Assembly (NCBI GenBank): GCA_003133285.1
Contig: PKWR01000161.1
Coordinates: forward strand, 3,898 to 23,763
DNA length: 19,866 nt
Reading direction: 5' to 3'
Origin: Coriobacteriia bacterium
GTDB taxonomy: Bacteria; Actinomycetota; Coriobacteriia; Anaerosomatales; PALSA-660
The translations under genes and the position numbers were made by a program. Shown in pieces: positions 12,015-19,866 of the stretch (the stretch's first letter is position 1; each line of letters begins with the position of its first letter). The notes under the pieces were generated by a model. It did no database searches and was not told where the DNA came from. It saw nothing but the letters and a program-made list of their open reading frames with translations.

Positions 12015-14891
12015 CGCGGCCCCTCCGTCTTCCGTCGCCGGCGGACGCTTCGGGCGTCTCCGCGTGAGGATCATCCCGCCGACCGCCAGCAGCGCGATCA
12101 CACTCGTCACGCTTCCCGGGACGAGTCCCGGTGTCAGGTAGGTCATCCGGATCTGATGGGTGCCGCTGGTGACCGGGATACCGCAGAAGCCGACGTTGGC
12201 CCTGGCGACTCCCACCACCTTGCCGTCGACCGTCGCCGACCAGCCGCTGTCGTACGGGATGCTGAGGACAAGCAGACCGTCCCCATTCGACGTCACCGTC
12301 CCGGTCATGCTCGAACCCGTGATGCGCACGTCGCGCATCCCGTCGGCCGCGAGACGTCCAACGCGTTCGGGGAAGCGTCCCATCGGCACCGCATACACCT
12401 TCAGCGACGCATAGTCGATGGTCGTCCTCTGGCTGGTGCGCAGGTACGCCCGGCCCCTCCCGGCGGCGAAGTACCCGAGGTTGATGAGGTCCGAATCGTC
12501 GCCCCAGTAGTAGGGGTTCGCAGGCGGCTCAGTCCGCTCGTGCTTGGACTTGCCCGTCGTGCCGAAGGACAGGATGAGGTCCGCCTCCTCCGCCCTTTCC
12601 GTGACGCCCAGGTCGCGGGCCCATTGCATCAGGAAGCTCCCCGAAGCGGGGGCAGACGTGTCCCCCGCGACGCCCTTCATCTGGTAGCTGATCCCCGTCA
12701 TGTCCAGGTAGAGCTCGGCGTCGGGGACCGGTGCGAAGTGGAAGACCAGGGTTCCGCCCTTCCTGCCCGTCACGATCCGCCGCGCCGTCGCGTCCCAGGT
12801 TGCTCCCGCAGTGGCCGTGACGGAGTAGGGCACGTCGATGACCTCGTCGCGGACCGTGAAACGCGGGACGGCGGGGGCCGCCCCCGTCTCGAGGACGGCC
12901 CCCTGCAGAAGTGCCTGCTGCCTCTCGAGGGGCGGCATCGCGGCGTAGTCGGACGCCGGGACCGCAGCATGGTAGACGTAGCCCATCGGGAGCGCGAACC
13001 GGTTGAGGAACACGGTCGTCGTCCCGACGCTGGAGATCGGCGTGAAGCCGTAGGGCGCGTACTGCGTCGCGTCAGCGGCTGCGAGGTAGTAGCGGACCCC
13101 GGCGAGCGTGTCGAGCACGGCCCGGTCGTCCAGGCCCTCGTAGTCGAAGGAGTTGCGCATGCTCCGCACATCGAGGTCCCGCAGGTAGTCGAAGAGCGGG
13201 CGGCCGACCATGGAGAAGTAGAAGTCGAGCCCGTTGTAGCCTTGGACGAGTGGGTCGTTGCTGGAGGTGATCTCCAGGTTCGACCCGCGCACCGTGACCT
13301 GCTTGTCCACGCGATAGAAGCCGTCGCGCGGAAGGGTCGCCGCGATCGACCCGGGGTTGTCCCGGTACCGCTGCAAGACCTGCCCGAGCGGGACGAAGTC
13401 CCTGAGCACGGGATTGAAGGCCATGTCGAACGTCGCGGCGGCGTTGAGCCCGATGCCGACGACCACGAGCGCGCAGACCGCGGCCCGAGCCACGGGCGAC
13501 CACGGTCCCGGACCGGGAGCCTCGGCGACCGCGGCCCTCGCGCGGCGTCGCGTGATGCCCCATTCCGCTGCGAAGCACCCCCACATCAGCGCCCCGACCC
13601 CCAAGGGGGCCATGTTCGCAGGATCAGGTCCGCCGGCCGCCGCCCACACAGCGACCGTGGAGAGGACGAGGCCCGCCAGCACTGCGAGAAGCTCGCGACC
13701 GCTCAGCGCCGTGCGCTCGGACAGGACGAGCACCGCGCCGGCCGCGAGGAAGAGGCCCCACATGAACTGGAATCGGTAGCTCGGGAACGCGAGACCGTTG
13801 AACAGGGATCCGAAGAACGGGAACGTCAGAAAGACCGCGAACAGGACCACCATCGCCTTGATGGCCGTGTGCTGCCGGCGTCGCATGAACAGGACCGGCA
13901 GCATCAAGAACCCCAGGATGGAGAATCCCATGAACGCCGAGTTCGAAGGGTTGCGCGCCGACCACAGCGACAGGAGGTACGAGCGGTACTCGGCGAGGGT
14001 GTGGAGCAGCGGGAGGGGCTGGTGCCATCCCGCCCGCGAGCTGTCCAGGAACGCAACGACGGCCGGCGCAAGGACGAATGCGGCGAGCGCCATCCCGAGG
14101 ACGTACCACCCGGCCACACCGAGGCCCGTCCGGGCCAGCCTCCGGACCCGCTCGCCTTCTGGCGTGATCTCCAGGTACCGCGCGACCGAGTAGACGACCA
14201 CAACGATCGACAGCTGCCAGAAGAAGTAGAAGCTGCTGACCGCGGCGATGAATGCGGCGAACACGAGAAGGTACGGCCGCTGTCGCGCGAGCACCTGCTC
14301 GACGCCCAGAAGGAGCAGGGGCAGGTACAGCATCGGGTTCGCGAAGTACGGATGATGCAGCGCTATGTACATCGAGAACGTCACGAACACGTACATCAGG
14401 CTGCCGGTGACGGCCGCGAACTCGGCGGCCTTCATCTTCCGCAGGTACGCGTACGCCGCCAGCCCCGCAAGGAACAGGCGCAGGAAGTAGAGCGCCTCGT
14501 AGGCGTACTCGAGCCGTCCGATAGGGACCAGGAGGCTCAGCAGGGCGAAGGGGTCGGCCACGTAGTAGGAGAGCGTGCCGAGTGTGCCGGCCCCGAGCCC
14601 CAGGTTCCACGACCACTGAGACAGGCCTGAGGACGGATTCGCGAGGAACGCCCGCACGATGAGGTTGTACTTGTAGAGCGCGGCGAAGGTCTGGTCGAGG
14701 CCGTCGCCGTTCCACACGTTCGAGACCCCGTAGTAGAAGAGGTACCAGTAGACCAGCACGCCCACGGCAAGGAGTGCGACCCCGCACGCGAGCCACCACG
14801 TCACGGACCGGCGCGTGTCCCGCACGGGAACCGAGTCCTCTCCGATCGCGGCATCGAAGCCGCTGCGCCCCTCTGTAGTGCCCGTCGACAT
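12000..14891 (-). CDS. YfhO-family membrane protein (putative glycosyltransferase-like)
   Basis: The 963-residue protein has an N-terminal membrane helix (about residues 31-53, WWLACGVALLAVGVLVYWYLF), then the YfhO hallmark region VSNVWNGDGLDQTFAALYKYN, LSQWSWNLGLGAGTLGTLSYYVADPF, and about 11-13 further membrane segments up to about residue 480. A large extracytoplasmic C-terminal domain (about 500-930) follows, and a last helix (about 920-940) ends with a basic RRRPKRPP tail. YfhO proteins belong to the GT-C-like superfamily and are linked to lipoteichoic acid or other cell-surface glycosylation; the acceptor here is unknown. The start at 14891 follows a GGGGGTG site; a longer frame exists but overlaps the next gene. 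It is the last gene of the amidase - NlpC/P60 - YfhO run. Confidence 0.8.
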   Translation of the reverse strand: MSTGTTEGRSGFDAAIGEDSVPVRDTRRSVTWWLACGVALLAVGVLVYWYLFYYGVSNVWNGDGLDQTFAALYKYNLIVRAFLANPSSGLSQWSWNLGLGAGTLGTLSYYVADPFALLSLLVPIGRLEYAYEALYFLRLFLAGLAAYAYLRKMKAAEFAAVTGSLMYVFVTFSMYIALHHPYFANPMLYLPLLLLGVEQVLARQRPYLLVFAAFIAAVSSFYFFWQLSIVVVVYSVARYLEITPEGERVRRLARTGLGVAGWYVLGMALAAFVLAPAVVAFLDSSRAGWHQPLPLLHTLAEYRSYLLSLWSARNPSNSAFMGFSILGFLMLPVLFMRRRQHTAIKAMVVLFAVFLTFPFFGSLFNGLAFPSYRFQFMWGLFLAAGAVLVLSERTALSGRELLAVLAGLVLSTVAVWAAAGGPDPANMAPLGVGALMWGCFAAEWGITRRRARAAVAEAPGPGPWSPVARAAVCALVVVGIGLNAAATFDMAFNPVLRDFVPLGQVLQRYRDNPGSIAATLPRDGFYRVDKQVTVRGSNLEITSSNDPLVQGYNGLDFYFSMVGRPLFDYLRDLDVRSMRNSFDYEGLDDRAVLDTLAGVRYYLAAADATQYAPYGFTPISSVGTTTVFLNRFALPMGYVYHAAVPASDYAAMPPLERQQALLQGAVLETGAAPAVPRFTVRDEVIDVPYSVTATAGATWDATARRIVTGRKGGTLVFHFAPVPDAELYLDMTGISYQMKGVAGDTSAPASGSFLMQWARDLGVTERAEEADLILSFGTTGKSKHERTEPPANPYYWGDDSDLINLGYFAAGRGRAYLRTSQRTTIDYASLKVYAVPMGRFPERVGRLAADGMRDVRITGSSMTGTVTSNGDGLLVLSIPYDSGWSATVDGKVVGVARANVGFCGIPVTSGTHQIRMTYLTPGLVPGSVTSVIALLAVGGMILTRRRPKRPPATEDGGAASVSE

Positions 14892-14968
14892 CCGCGCAGC
14901 ACCCCCAGGTCGGCACCCTGTCCGTACCCGACCCGTCCCACCGCGCTCCGGTGAGCGGTCTCGGCGCT

Positions 14969-16087
14969 CTACGGCCTGCATGCGCCCGCGTAGTCGCCGC
15001 GACCCGCCAAGCTCGCTATCCGGACCGAAGCGCCGCTGTGAGGCGACTCTATGAAGTCCCCGCCCCCGACGTACACGCCCACATGGTGGATCGGGCTCCC
15101 GAAGAACACGAGGTCGCCAGGCTCGAGGTTGTCTCGCGAGACCCGTGCGCCGGCGTTGATCTGGGAACGGGAGCTGTGCGGCAGCGAGACGCCCGCGTGA
15201 CCATAGGCCCACATCGTGAGCCCGCTGCAATCGAAGCTGCCCGGACCCGACGCCGCCCATACGTAGGGGCGACCGAGCGCCTTCTCCGCCCACTGGACCG
15301 CCTCCGCGCCCTGCGAGCTCGACGCCGGATTGCCGCCGCCGGACGGGCCGCCCGGGTTGCTCGAGCCGCTCGAAGAGCCGCCGGACGAGGAGCCACCACC
15401 GGCGTTGGTGCGCTGGCGAGCGAGAAGGGCGAGGTAGCGGGCATGTGCGGCAGCGGCCTCCGCAGCCGCCTGCTGGGCGAGGATCGACTTGATGTCCTTG
15501 CTGAGGCCCGCGAGCACCGCGGCCTTGGCGTCGACCTGCTGGTGGACCGCCCGGGCATTCGCGGACATCGCCGCTTGCTGCTTGGCTGCGTCCGCCTGTG
15601 CGGCGACCAACTCTCCACGGGCGACCTGCAGTTCCGCTTGCGCCTGCTTCAGCTGCGCCACGGTGTCTGCGTCCTGCTGACCGATCGCCTGCAACGCGTT
15701 GATCACCGCGTTGAAGTCCTCGAGTGAGCGGGCGCTGAGCAGCGCCTCGATCACGCCGAAACTGCCGTCACTGCGGTAGATCTGGTCGGCCCGCGCGGCG
15801 AGGTCCGCCTGCAGGGCGTCGGTGCGCTTCTGCAACGCCGCGATGCGCTTCTCCGTGGTGGCGACCTGCGCCGTCAGACTCTGATAGAGGGCGCGGGCAC
15901 TGTTGTAGGCTTCGTCGGCCTGCGATGCCTTCGTGTCGAGAGCATCGAGCTGCGACTGGACAGCGGCAGCCTGTGCGCGCTTGTCCGACAGCGTGGTCGC
16001 GGCTGCGGGTCCGACAGTCGCGAACACCATGAGCAGCGCAAGCCCGGACGCGGCCATGGAACGCAGGATCTTGTTCAGTGCCGTCAC
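14969..16087 (-). CDS. NlpC/P60 peptidoglycan endopeptidase with coiled coil
   Basis: The 372-residue protein starts at GTG with GGAAGAG just before it. A signal peptide (about 1-31, ending GPAAATT) leads to a long coiled coil (about 32-228) rich in Ala, Gln and Leu, of the type that inhibits or targets such enzymes (like RipA or CwlO). A Gly/Ser-rich linker (about 229-260) joins it to the NlpC/P60 domain. The catalytic triad is visible: Cys287 in FDCSGL, His335 in HHVGVYVG and a third residue, probably His350, in IESPHSG. It cleaves D-Glu/iso-Gln to diamino-acid bonds in stem peptides and is probably important for cell separation. It lies between the amidase and YfhO genes. Confidence 0.92.
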   Translation of the reverse strand: MTALNKILRSMAASGLALLMVFATVGPAAATTLSDKRAQAAAVQSQLDALDTKASQADEAYNSARALYQSLTAQVATTEKRIAALQKRTDALQADLAARADQIYRSDGSFGVIEALLSARSLEDFNAVINALQAIGQQDADTVAQLKQAQAELQVARGELVAAQADAAKQQAAMSANARAVHQQVDAKAAVLAGLSKDIKSILAQQAAAEAAAAHARYLALLARQRTNAGGGSSSGGSSSGSSNPGGPSGGGNPASSSQGAEAVQWAEKALGRPYVWAASGPGSFDCSGLTMWAYGHAGVSLPHSSRSQINAGARVSRDNLEPGDLVFFGSPIHHVGVYVGGGDFIESPHSGASVRIASLAGRGDYAGACRP

Positions 16088-16101
16088 CTCTTCCGGGCAC
16101 G

Positions 16102-16119
16102 GGTCCCTGCATCGGGACC
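16102..16119 (-). promoter_or_regulatory. Hairpin between amidase and NlpC/P60 genes
   Basis: GGTCCC and GGGACC arms of 6 bp surround the 6-nt loop; on the minus strand the hairpin sits 15 nt before the NlpC/P60 GTG start. No T tract follows. It may modulate expression of the second gene or protect processed mRNA. Confidence 0.35.
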
Positions 16120-16139
16120 GCGCGCACCCTGTCGGGCTG

Positions 16140-17132
16140 CTACTTCCCGGCGGCGAAGCGGGCGATGCCCGCCGCGATCCCGTCGGCCAGTCTCTGCTGG
16201 TAGGAGGCTGTGGACAGCCTGCGGTCCTCGACCGGATTGGTCATGACGCCCATCTCGACGATCACCGCGGGCACCTTGCTCCAGTTGAAGCCGCTCATGT
16301 CGGAGCGAGGAGTGATGCCACGGTTGCGGGCGCCGGTGGCGGCGATAGCAGCCGCGTGGATGTCACGCCCCGCACGGGCGGACGAGCTGACGATGGGATC
16401 GGTCCACGAGTTTCGCGCGGGCACCAGTGTCAGCAGTCCCGCGGTCGAGGACGAGCCCGCTACTCCGTCGCAGTGCAGGCGGATGAGCAGCCCCGCGTGA
16501 GCCGCGTTCGCCATCAGCGCGCGCTTGGAGTTGGGGATGTCCACGTTCTGGGTCGTACGGACCATGATGACCGTGATCCCACGCGCCGTGAGCGCGCGGC
16601 GAAGCCGGAGCGCCACGTCGAGGTTGATGAGCGACTCCGGAGCATGCGTGGCGACTCCGGAAGTCCCACCCGCGACCGCGGGCTTGGTGGTCTTGGAGCC
16701 GGGGCCGATGGGCTCTGCGTGAAGGTCGGCGTGGGCCTGATGGCCGGCGTCGATCACGACGACGAATCCGGTCGACTTGACGGCGGCCTTGGCCGTGGAG
16801 CCGGTATTGGCGGCGCCGCTCGTGACCGTGGGGGTCTTCGGAGCGGTCGTGGCCGGGATTGACGCGGCCGCCGGAGCCGTTGCCGAAGTCGCGCCGGCAG
16901 GGGCCGTCGCGAGCGCTGCCGGAGTCGGCGCGGGCGCCGCAGCCGTGGCCGCATGGGCTGCGAGCGTGACAGAGGGAGTGCCCGCGGTCACGGGAGCGCC
17001 GAAGAGCCTGGAGGCTCCCCAAACGCCCAGCACGAGTACCGCCGCCGCGCCGATTGCCGCGAGCTCGACGCGTCGTCGTGCTGTGGGGGCCATGCCCCGA
17101 TTCCGTGGCCTGAGCCGGATGTCCTGGTCCAT
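16140..17132 (-). CDS. N-acetylmuramoyl-L-alanine amidase (Amidase_3)
   Basis: The 330-residue protein cleaves the bond between MurNAc and L-Ala in peptidoglycan. One membrane anchor (about residues 22-42) follows a basic N-terminus; an Ala/Thr/Pro-rich linker (about 48-118) extends through the wall; the zinc amidase domain covers about 121-330. Zinc ligands His131 (VIDAGHQ), Glu166 (HAPESLIN) and His220 (RLHCDG) and catalytic Glu293 (VIVEMGVMTN) are all present. I chose ATG 17132 because GAGGAGG lies 7 nt upstream; a GTG at 17174 is less likely. It is divergent from the response regulator and preceded by one of the two mirrored TCTCA boxes, so it is probably under control of that two-component system. 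Confidence 0.92.
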   Translation of the reverse strand: MDQDIRLRPRNRGMAPTARRRVELAAIGAAAVLVLGVWGASRLFGAPVTAGTPSVTLAAHAATAAAPAPTPAALATAPAGATSATAPAAASIPATTAPKTPTVTSGAANTGSTAKAAVKSTGFVVVIDAGHQAHADLHAEPIGPGSKTTKPAVAGGTSGVATHAPESLINLDVALRLRRALTARGITVIMVRTTQNVDIPNSKRALMANAAHAGLLIRLHCDGVAGSSSTAGLLTLVPARNSWTDPIVSSSARAGRDIHAAAIAATGARNRGITPRSDMSGFNWSKVPAVIVEMGVMTNPVEDRRLSTASYQQRLADGIAAGIARFAAGK

Positions 17133-17198
17133 GTCGGTCCTCCTCGCTCGATCGTCCCGCGAGCGACGGGTCACCCCGTGGGTTATCGCACCCCGACG

Positions 17199-17216
17199 AT
17201 GAGAACTCGGTGAGAG
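17199..17216. promoter_or_regulatory. Response-regulator box, left copy (amidase side)
   Basis: Read on the minus strand, CTCTCACCGAGTTCTCAT matches the right copy at 17254-17271 in 15 of 18 positions. Each holds two TCTCA half-sites 11 bp apart, the spacing expected for OmpR-family dimers. The copies point away from each other, one toward each divergent gene. Confidence 0.65.
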
Positions 17217-17253
17217 AGCCCCCGCGTTCGCGACCGCGGTGGCACGCTCGATG

Positions 17254-17271
17254 CTCTCATCGAACTCTCAT
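17254..17271. promoter_or_regulatory. Response-regulator box, right copy (regulator side)
   Basis: CTCTCATCGAACTCTCAT holds two direct TCTCAT half-sites 11 bp apart, directly followed by GAGAAC. It lies 35 nt before the response regulator start and probably mediates autoregulation. Confidence 0.65.
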
Positions 17272-17305
17272 GAGAACCCGTGCATGCTGGCGGCGGAGGT
17301 GGCAG

Positions 17306-17980
17306 ATGCGCATCCTGGTAGCCGAAGACGAGATGAAGATGGCGCGCGCGATCCGACGCGGGCTCGAGAACGAGGGCTACGCGGTCGAGACCGTGGACAC
17401 GGGTGACGACGCCGTCTTCTGGGCGACCGAGCAGGAGTTCGACGCGATCCTGCTCGACGTCATGCTCCCCGGGCGTGACGGCTACGCCGTCTGTCGGGCG
17501 CTCAGAGCCGCCGAGGTTTGGACACCGGTACTGATGCTCACGGCGCGGGGTGCCGTCGAGGACCGGATCGAAGGGCTGGATGCCGGCGCCGACGACTACC
17601 TCGTCAAGCCGTTCGCGTTCGGTGAGTTGCTCGCGCGCCTGAGGGCCCTTCTGCGTCGCGGACCGGCCGAGCGCGCTCCCGAGATCGTCGTCGGCGACAT
17701 CGTCATCGACCCCGCGGCCCACACCGTCACCCGTGCCGGCGTCCGCATCGAGCTGTCGCCGCGTGAGTTCGCATTGCTGGAATTCATAGCCCACCGCCCC
17801 GGGGTCGTCGTGCGCCGGAGCGAGATCCTCGACCACGTCTGGGACTACGGCTACGACGGCTTCTCCAATGTGGTCGACGTCTACGTCGGCTACCTGCGCA
17901 AGAAGCTCGAGAAGCCCTTCGGCTCGAAGGTCATCCGTGCGGTGCGCGGCGTCGGCTACGTCCTGGAGCCCCCCGTATGA
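17306..17980 (+). CDS. OmpR/PhoB-family response regulator
   Basis: The 224-residue protein has a receiver domain (1-118) with acidic pocket EDE at 7-9, phosphoacceptor Asp51 (ILLDVMLPG), Thr79 and Lys101 (YLVKPF), followed by an OmpR winged helix (about 127-224) with IELSPREFALLEFI, HVWDYGYDGFSNVVDVYVGYLRKKL and the end VIRAVRGVGYVLE. Length is standard. GGAGG lies 7 nt before ATG 17306; earlier in-frame starts overlap the operator boxes. Its stop overlaps the kinase start as ATGA. Probable targets are the mirrored boxes upstream, thus itself and the amidase-NlpC/P60-YfhO operon. Confidence 0.95.
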   Translation: MRILVAEDEMKMARAIRRGLENEGYAVETVDTGDDAVFWATEQEFDAILLDVMLPGRDGYAVCRALRAAEVWTPVLMLTARGAVEDRIEGLDAGADDYLVKPFAFGELLARLRALLRRGPAERAPEIVVGDIVIDPAAHTVTRAGVRIELSPREFALLEFIAHRPGVVVRRSEILDHVWDYGYDGFSNVVDVYVGYLRKKLEKPFGSKVIRAVRGVGYVLEPPV

Positions 17981-19377
17981 GGATGCCGCTCAAGACGCGG
18001 CTGACGCTGCTGTTCGTCACGATGTTCGCCGTGATCGTTGCGGCGTGGAGCATCTTCGTGGTCTTCGTCGTGCGCGCGGACCTGTACGCGGGCATCGACC
18101 GCGCGCTGGATTCACGCGCGTCGCAGCTCGCCGTCGGCCTGCAGGGATCCGCCGACGGGGAGTTCCAGGACATCACCGATTCGACGCTCGTCGGCCTGTC
18201 GCCGACCGAGGCGACCGCCCAGCTGCTCTCCTCAACAGGCACGGTGCTCGAGTCGTCCGGCGACACGATGTCGGTCGACGCGATCGTCTCGCCGGAGGTC
18301 CTGGCGCGTGCCGAGCGGACGCACGCTGCCCAGCTGCTCACGATATCGGCGCACGACGGCGAGCACTTCCGGGTGCTGGTCGTGAAGTTGACCGGCGCGG
18401 ACCGGCTCATCCTCGTCGGCGCCTCGACCGAGAACGCCGACGCATCGGTGAAGCGCCTCATCCTGATCATGCTGCTGACCGGTCCGCTGGCCCTACTCGC
18501 CGCGGGGATGGGCGGCTGGCTGCTCGCGCAGCGCGCGCTGCGGCCCGTCTCCCGGATGACCTCGACGGCCGCCCGCATCGGCATCGACGCGCTGAGCGAG
18601 CGCGTCCCCGTTCCGACGGAAGGCGACGAGCTCGCGGGGCTGGCCGTCACGCTCAACAACATGCTGTCGAGGCTCGAGGCCGGCGTGCAGGCCAAGCGCA
18701 GGCTGGTGGCCGACGCGTCACACGAGCTGCAGACCCCGCTCGCCGTGATGCGGACCGAGCTCGACGTCAGCCTGGCGTCGGGAACGCTGCCGCCCGATGC
18801 CGTCGAGGTCCTGGAGTCGGCTCGCGAAGAGACCGACCGGATGACGCGCATCGTGCGCAACCTGCTGACGCTCGCCCACTTCGACGAGGGCACGCTGCGC
18901 CTCCTCCCCGTGCCGGTCGACCTGCATGAGGTCGCCTCGGAGGCGGTATCCTCGCTCGCCACGCTCGCCCGGGAACGTGAGGTCAAGGTCGGGGTCGAAG
19001 GAGACGCGGCGGAGGTCGTCGCGGACCCGGAGTATCTGCGCGTGGTCGTCATCAACCTGCTGGAGAACGCCATCAAGTACTCGGGGCCGGGCAGCACCGC
19101 GACGGTCACGACCGGTCTCGACGACGACGACGCCCTGCTCACGGTGAGCGACACCGGCCCGGGCATCCCGGCTGACGCCCTCCCCCACATCTTCGACCGC
19201 TTCTACCGCGCGGACGCCTCGCGAGCGCACGAGAACAGCGGCAGCGGGCTCGGGCTCGCGATCGCATGCGAGATCGTCGAGGCTCACCGCGGGAAGTTGA
19301 CCGCGGAGAGCGAACAGGGCGTCGGAAGCCGCTTCGTCGTCCGACTGACCGCACGCGAGCCGGATCCGATCGGCTGA
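17977..19377 (+). CDS. Membrane sensor histidine kinase
   Basis: The 466-residue protein has two membrane helices (about 9-32 and 163-187) flanking an extracellular sensor domain of about 130 residues, then a HAMP domain (about 185-238), a HisKA dimerisation domain with His249 in DASHELQTPL, and a HATPase domain with N box INLLENAIKY, G1 DTGPGIP, F box FDRFYRAD and G2 GSGLGLAI. The H box has Gln where Arg is usual (SHELRTPL), a tolerated variant. The sensor domain shows no recognised motif, so the signal is unknown; the neighbourhood suggests envelope stress or wall status. It is translationally coupled to the response regulator. Confidence 0.94.
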   Translation: MRMPLKTRLTLLFVTMFAVIVAAWSIFVVFVVRADLYAGIDRALDSRASQLAVGLQGSADGEFQDITDSTLVGLSPTEATAQLLSSTGTVLESSGDTMSVDAIVSPEVLARAERTHAAQLLTISAHDGEHFRVLVVKLTGADRLILVGASTENADASVKRLILIMLLTGPLALLAAGMGGWLLAQRALRPVSRMTSTAARIGIDALSERVPVPTEGDELAGLAVTLNNMLSRLEAGVQAKRRLVADASHELQTPLAVMRTELDVSLASGTLPPDAVEVLESAREETDRMTRIVRNLLTLAHFDEGTLRLLPVPVDLHEVASEAVSSLATLAREREVKVGVEGDAAEVVADPEYLRVVVINLLENAIKYSGPGSTATVTTGLDDDDALLTVSDTGPGIPADALPHIFDRFYRADASRAHENSGSGLGLAIACEIVEAHRGKLTAESEQGVGSRFVVRLTAREPDPIG

Positions 19378-19448
19378 CGGAGCGCCGCCAGCGCGGGCTA
19401 CCCTTCAGTGCTGTGCGAGACTGCCGAACGCGGGTGTGAGCCTCACGC

Positions 19449-19480
19449 AAGAGAGCCGCCCTTTTCGGGGCGGCTCTCTT
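19449..19480. terminator. Strong bidirectional terminator
   Basis: AAGAGAGCCGCCC (19449-19461) pairs perfectly over 13 bp with GGGCGGCTCTCTT (19468-19480) around a TTTTCG loop. It lies between the convergent kinase gene and the COG4705-like gene and would stop transcription from both sides. T tracts are short, as usual in GC-rich genomes. Confidence 0.85.
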
Positions 19481-19506
19481 CGGTGCTGGCAACCATCCTG
19501 TCGAGC

Positions 19507-19866
19507 CTAGCGTGTCTCCGCGAACTCCAATGCGGACTTGGGAGCCAGGGGCTTCTTGCCCGCGTCGTGGGCCGGAACGGCGGGCTCCCGCTCCAGGGAG
19601 ATGACGTCCTTCTTGGTGACCGACAGGAAGACGACCAGCCCCAGGATCGCGGCCAGGAAGATCGCGCTCGTCGCCGTAGTCCCGAGTCCCAGTCCGCCGT
19701 CGGTGCGGGGCTGAGAGAGGAAGTCTCCGATCGATGCACCGAGGGGCCGAGTCAGGATGTAGGCGAGCCAGAACGCCAGTACCGCGTTCGTGGACTGGTG
19801 TCGATGCTCCGCCTCCAAGAAGTACTTGACCGCGTAGTGGGCGATCGTGACCACTGCGATGAGCCC
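19507..19866 (-). CDS. COG4705-like membrane protein, 5' end beyond the window
   Basis: The frame is open up to the right edge, so only the C-terminal 119 residues are visible. They contain AHYAVKYF, a helix NAVLAFWLAYILTRPLGASI and a further helix SAIFLAAILGLVVFLSV, then a hydrophilic tail ending in EFAETR. The pattern WLAYILTRPLGAS-(G/A)D-x-L is typical of the uncharacterised COG4705 repeat membrane family. Such genes occur beside two-component systems in other bacteria, as here. The function is unknown. Confidence 0.7.
   Translation of the reverse strand, partial: GLIAVVTIAHYAVKYFLEAEHRHQSTNAVLAFWLAYILTRPLGASIGDFLSQPRTDGGLGLGTTATSAIFLAAILGLVVFLSVTKKDVISLEREPAVPAHDAGKKPLAPKSALEFAETR

Noticed and set aside
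12156..14630. Long 824-residue plus-strand open frame opposite the YfhO gene
   Set aside because: Composition is Arg/Glu/Asp/His-rich without domains, as expected for the antisense of a GC-rich gene; the minus strand has a clear membrane protein.
14892..15293. N-terminal extension of the YfhO protein
   Set aside because: The extension is Arg/Gly-rich, overlaps the NlpC/P60 coding end, and the ATG at 14891 has a purine-rich site and a normal N-terminus.
15361..15410. CRISPR or tandem repeat array
   Set aside because: The repetitive look comes from the Gly/Ser-rich linker codons of the NlpC/P60 protein. No regularly spaced repeats with unique spacers exist in the window.

Overview
The window is 19.9 kb of very GC-rich, gene-dense DNA with an actinobacterial look: GTG starts, ATGA/GTGA overlaps, -10 boxes placed 6 nt before an ATG (leaderless type), a large YfhO-family envelope protein, an NlpC/P60 endopeptidase with a coiled coil, and a candidate selenocysteine gene. 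A Coriobacteriia-like anaerobe or facultative anaerobe is my best guess; this is inference, because no phylogenetic marker was compared.

Left part (1-3586), chromosomal housekeeping: the end of a DUF4405-type membrane cytochrome, tRNA-Ser(GGA) on the minus strand, a VWA-domain protein divergent from a HTH_XRE regulator across a TGTCA-rich operator region, tadA (tRNA adenosine deaminase), a small MoaD/ThiS-like beta-grasp protein, and tRNA-Ser(UGA).

Middle part (3587-10811), an accessory island-like block that starts exactly at the 3' end of tRNA-Ser(UGA) and ends at a decayed copy of that tRNA (45/60 matches, ungapped, same orientation). It carries one co-directional run: MFS exporter, ArsR repressor, small thioredoxin, ArsP/COG0701 permease with a CSC motif, AhpD-like carboxymuconolactone decarboxylase-fold protein, CDF metal exporter, two half-size COG0701-type permeases, membrane-anchored thioredoxin, CcdA electron carrier, and a last gene that reads as one protein only if two in-frame TGA codons are decoded. 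A hairpin with a GGTCC loop lies 24 nt after the first TGA, as expected for a bacterial SECIS. Operator-like TTCGA-N6-TCGAA palindromes sit before the MFS gene and before the thioredoxin gene, so the ArsR protein probably controls the block. I read the block as a metalloid or organometalloid (possibly organoarsenical) sensing, reduction and export module whose electrons are carried to the outer face by CcdA and Trx, with a thioredoxin-fold selenoprotein as an extra redox enzyme. The substrate is not proven by the sequence.

Right part (10863-19866), cell envelope: a D,D-carboxypeptidase (S11) converging on a minus-strand operon of Amidase_3 amidase, NlpC/P60 endopeptidase and YfhO-family membrane protein. 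Divergent from the amidase is an OmpR-family response regulator with a translationally coupled histidine kinase. The gap between them holds two inverted copies of an 18-bp TCTCA-N6-TCTCA box, suggesting that the two-component system controls itself and the wall-hydrolase operon. After the kinase comes a strong bidirectional terminator, then the 3' part of a COG4705-like membrane protein running off the right edge.
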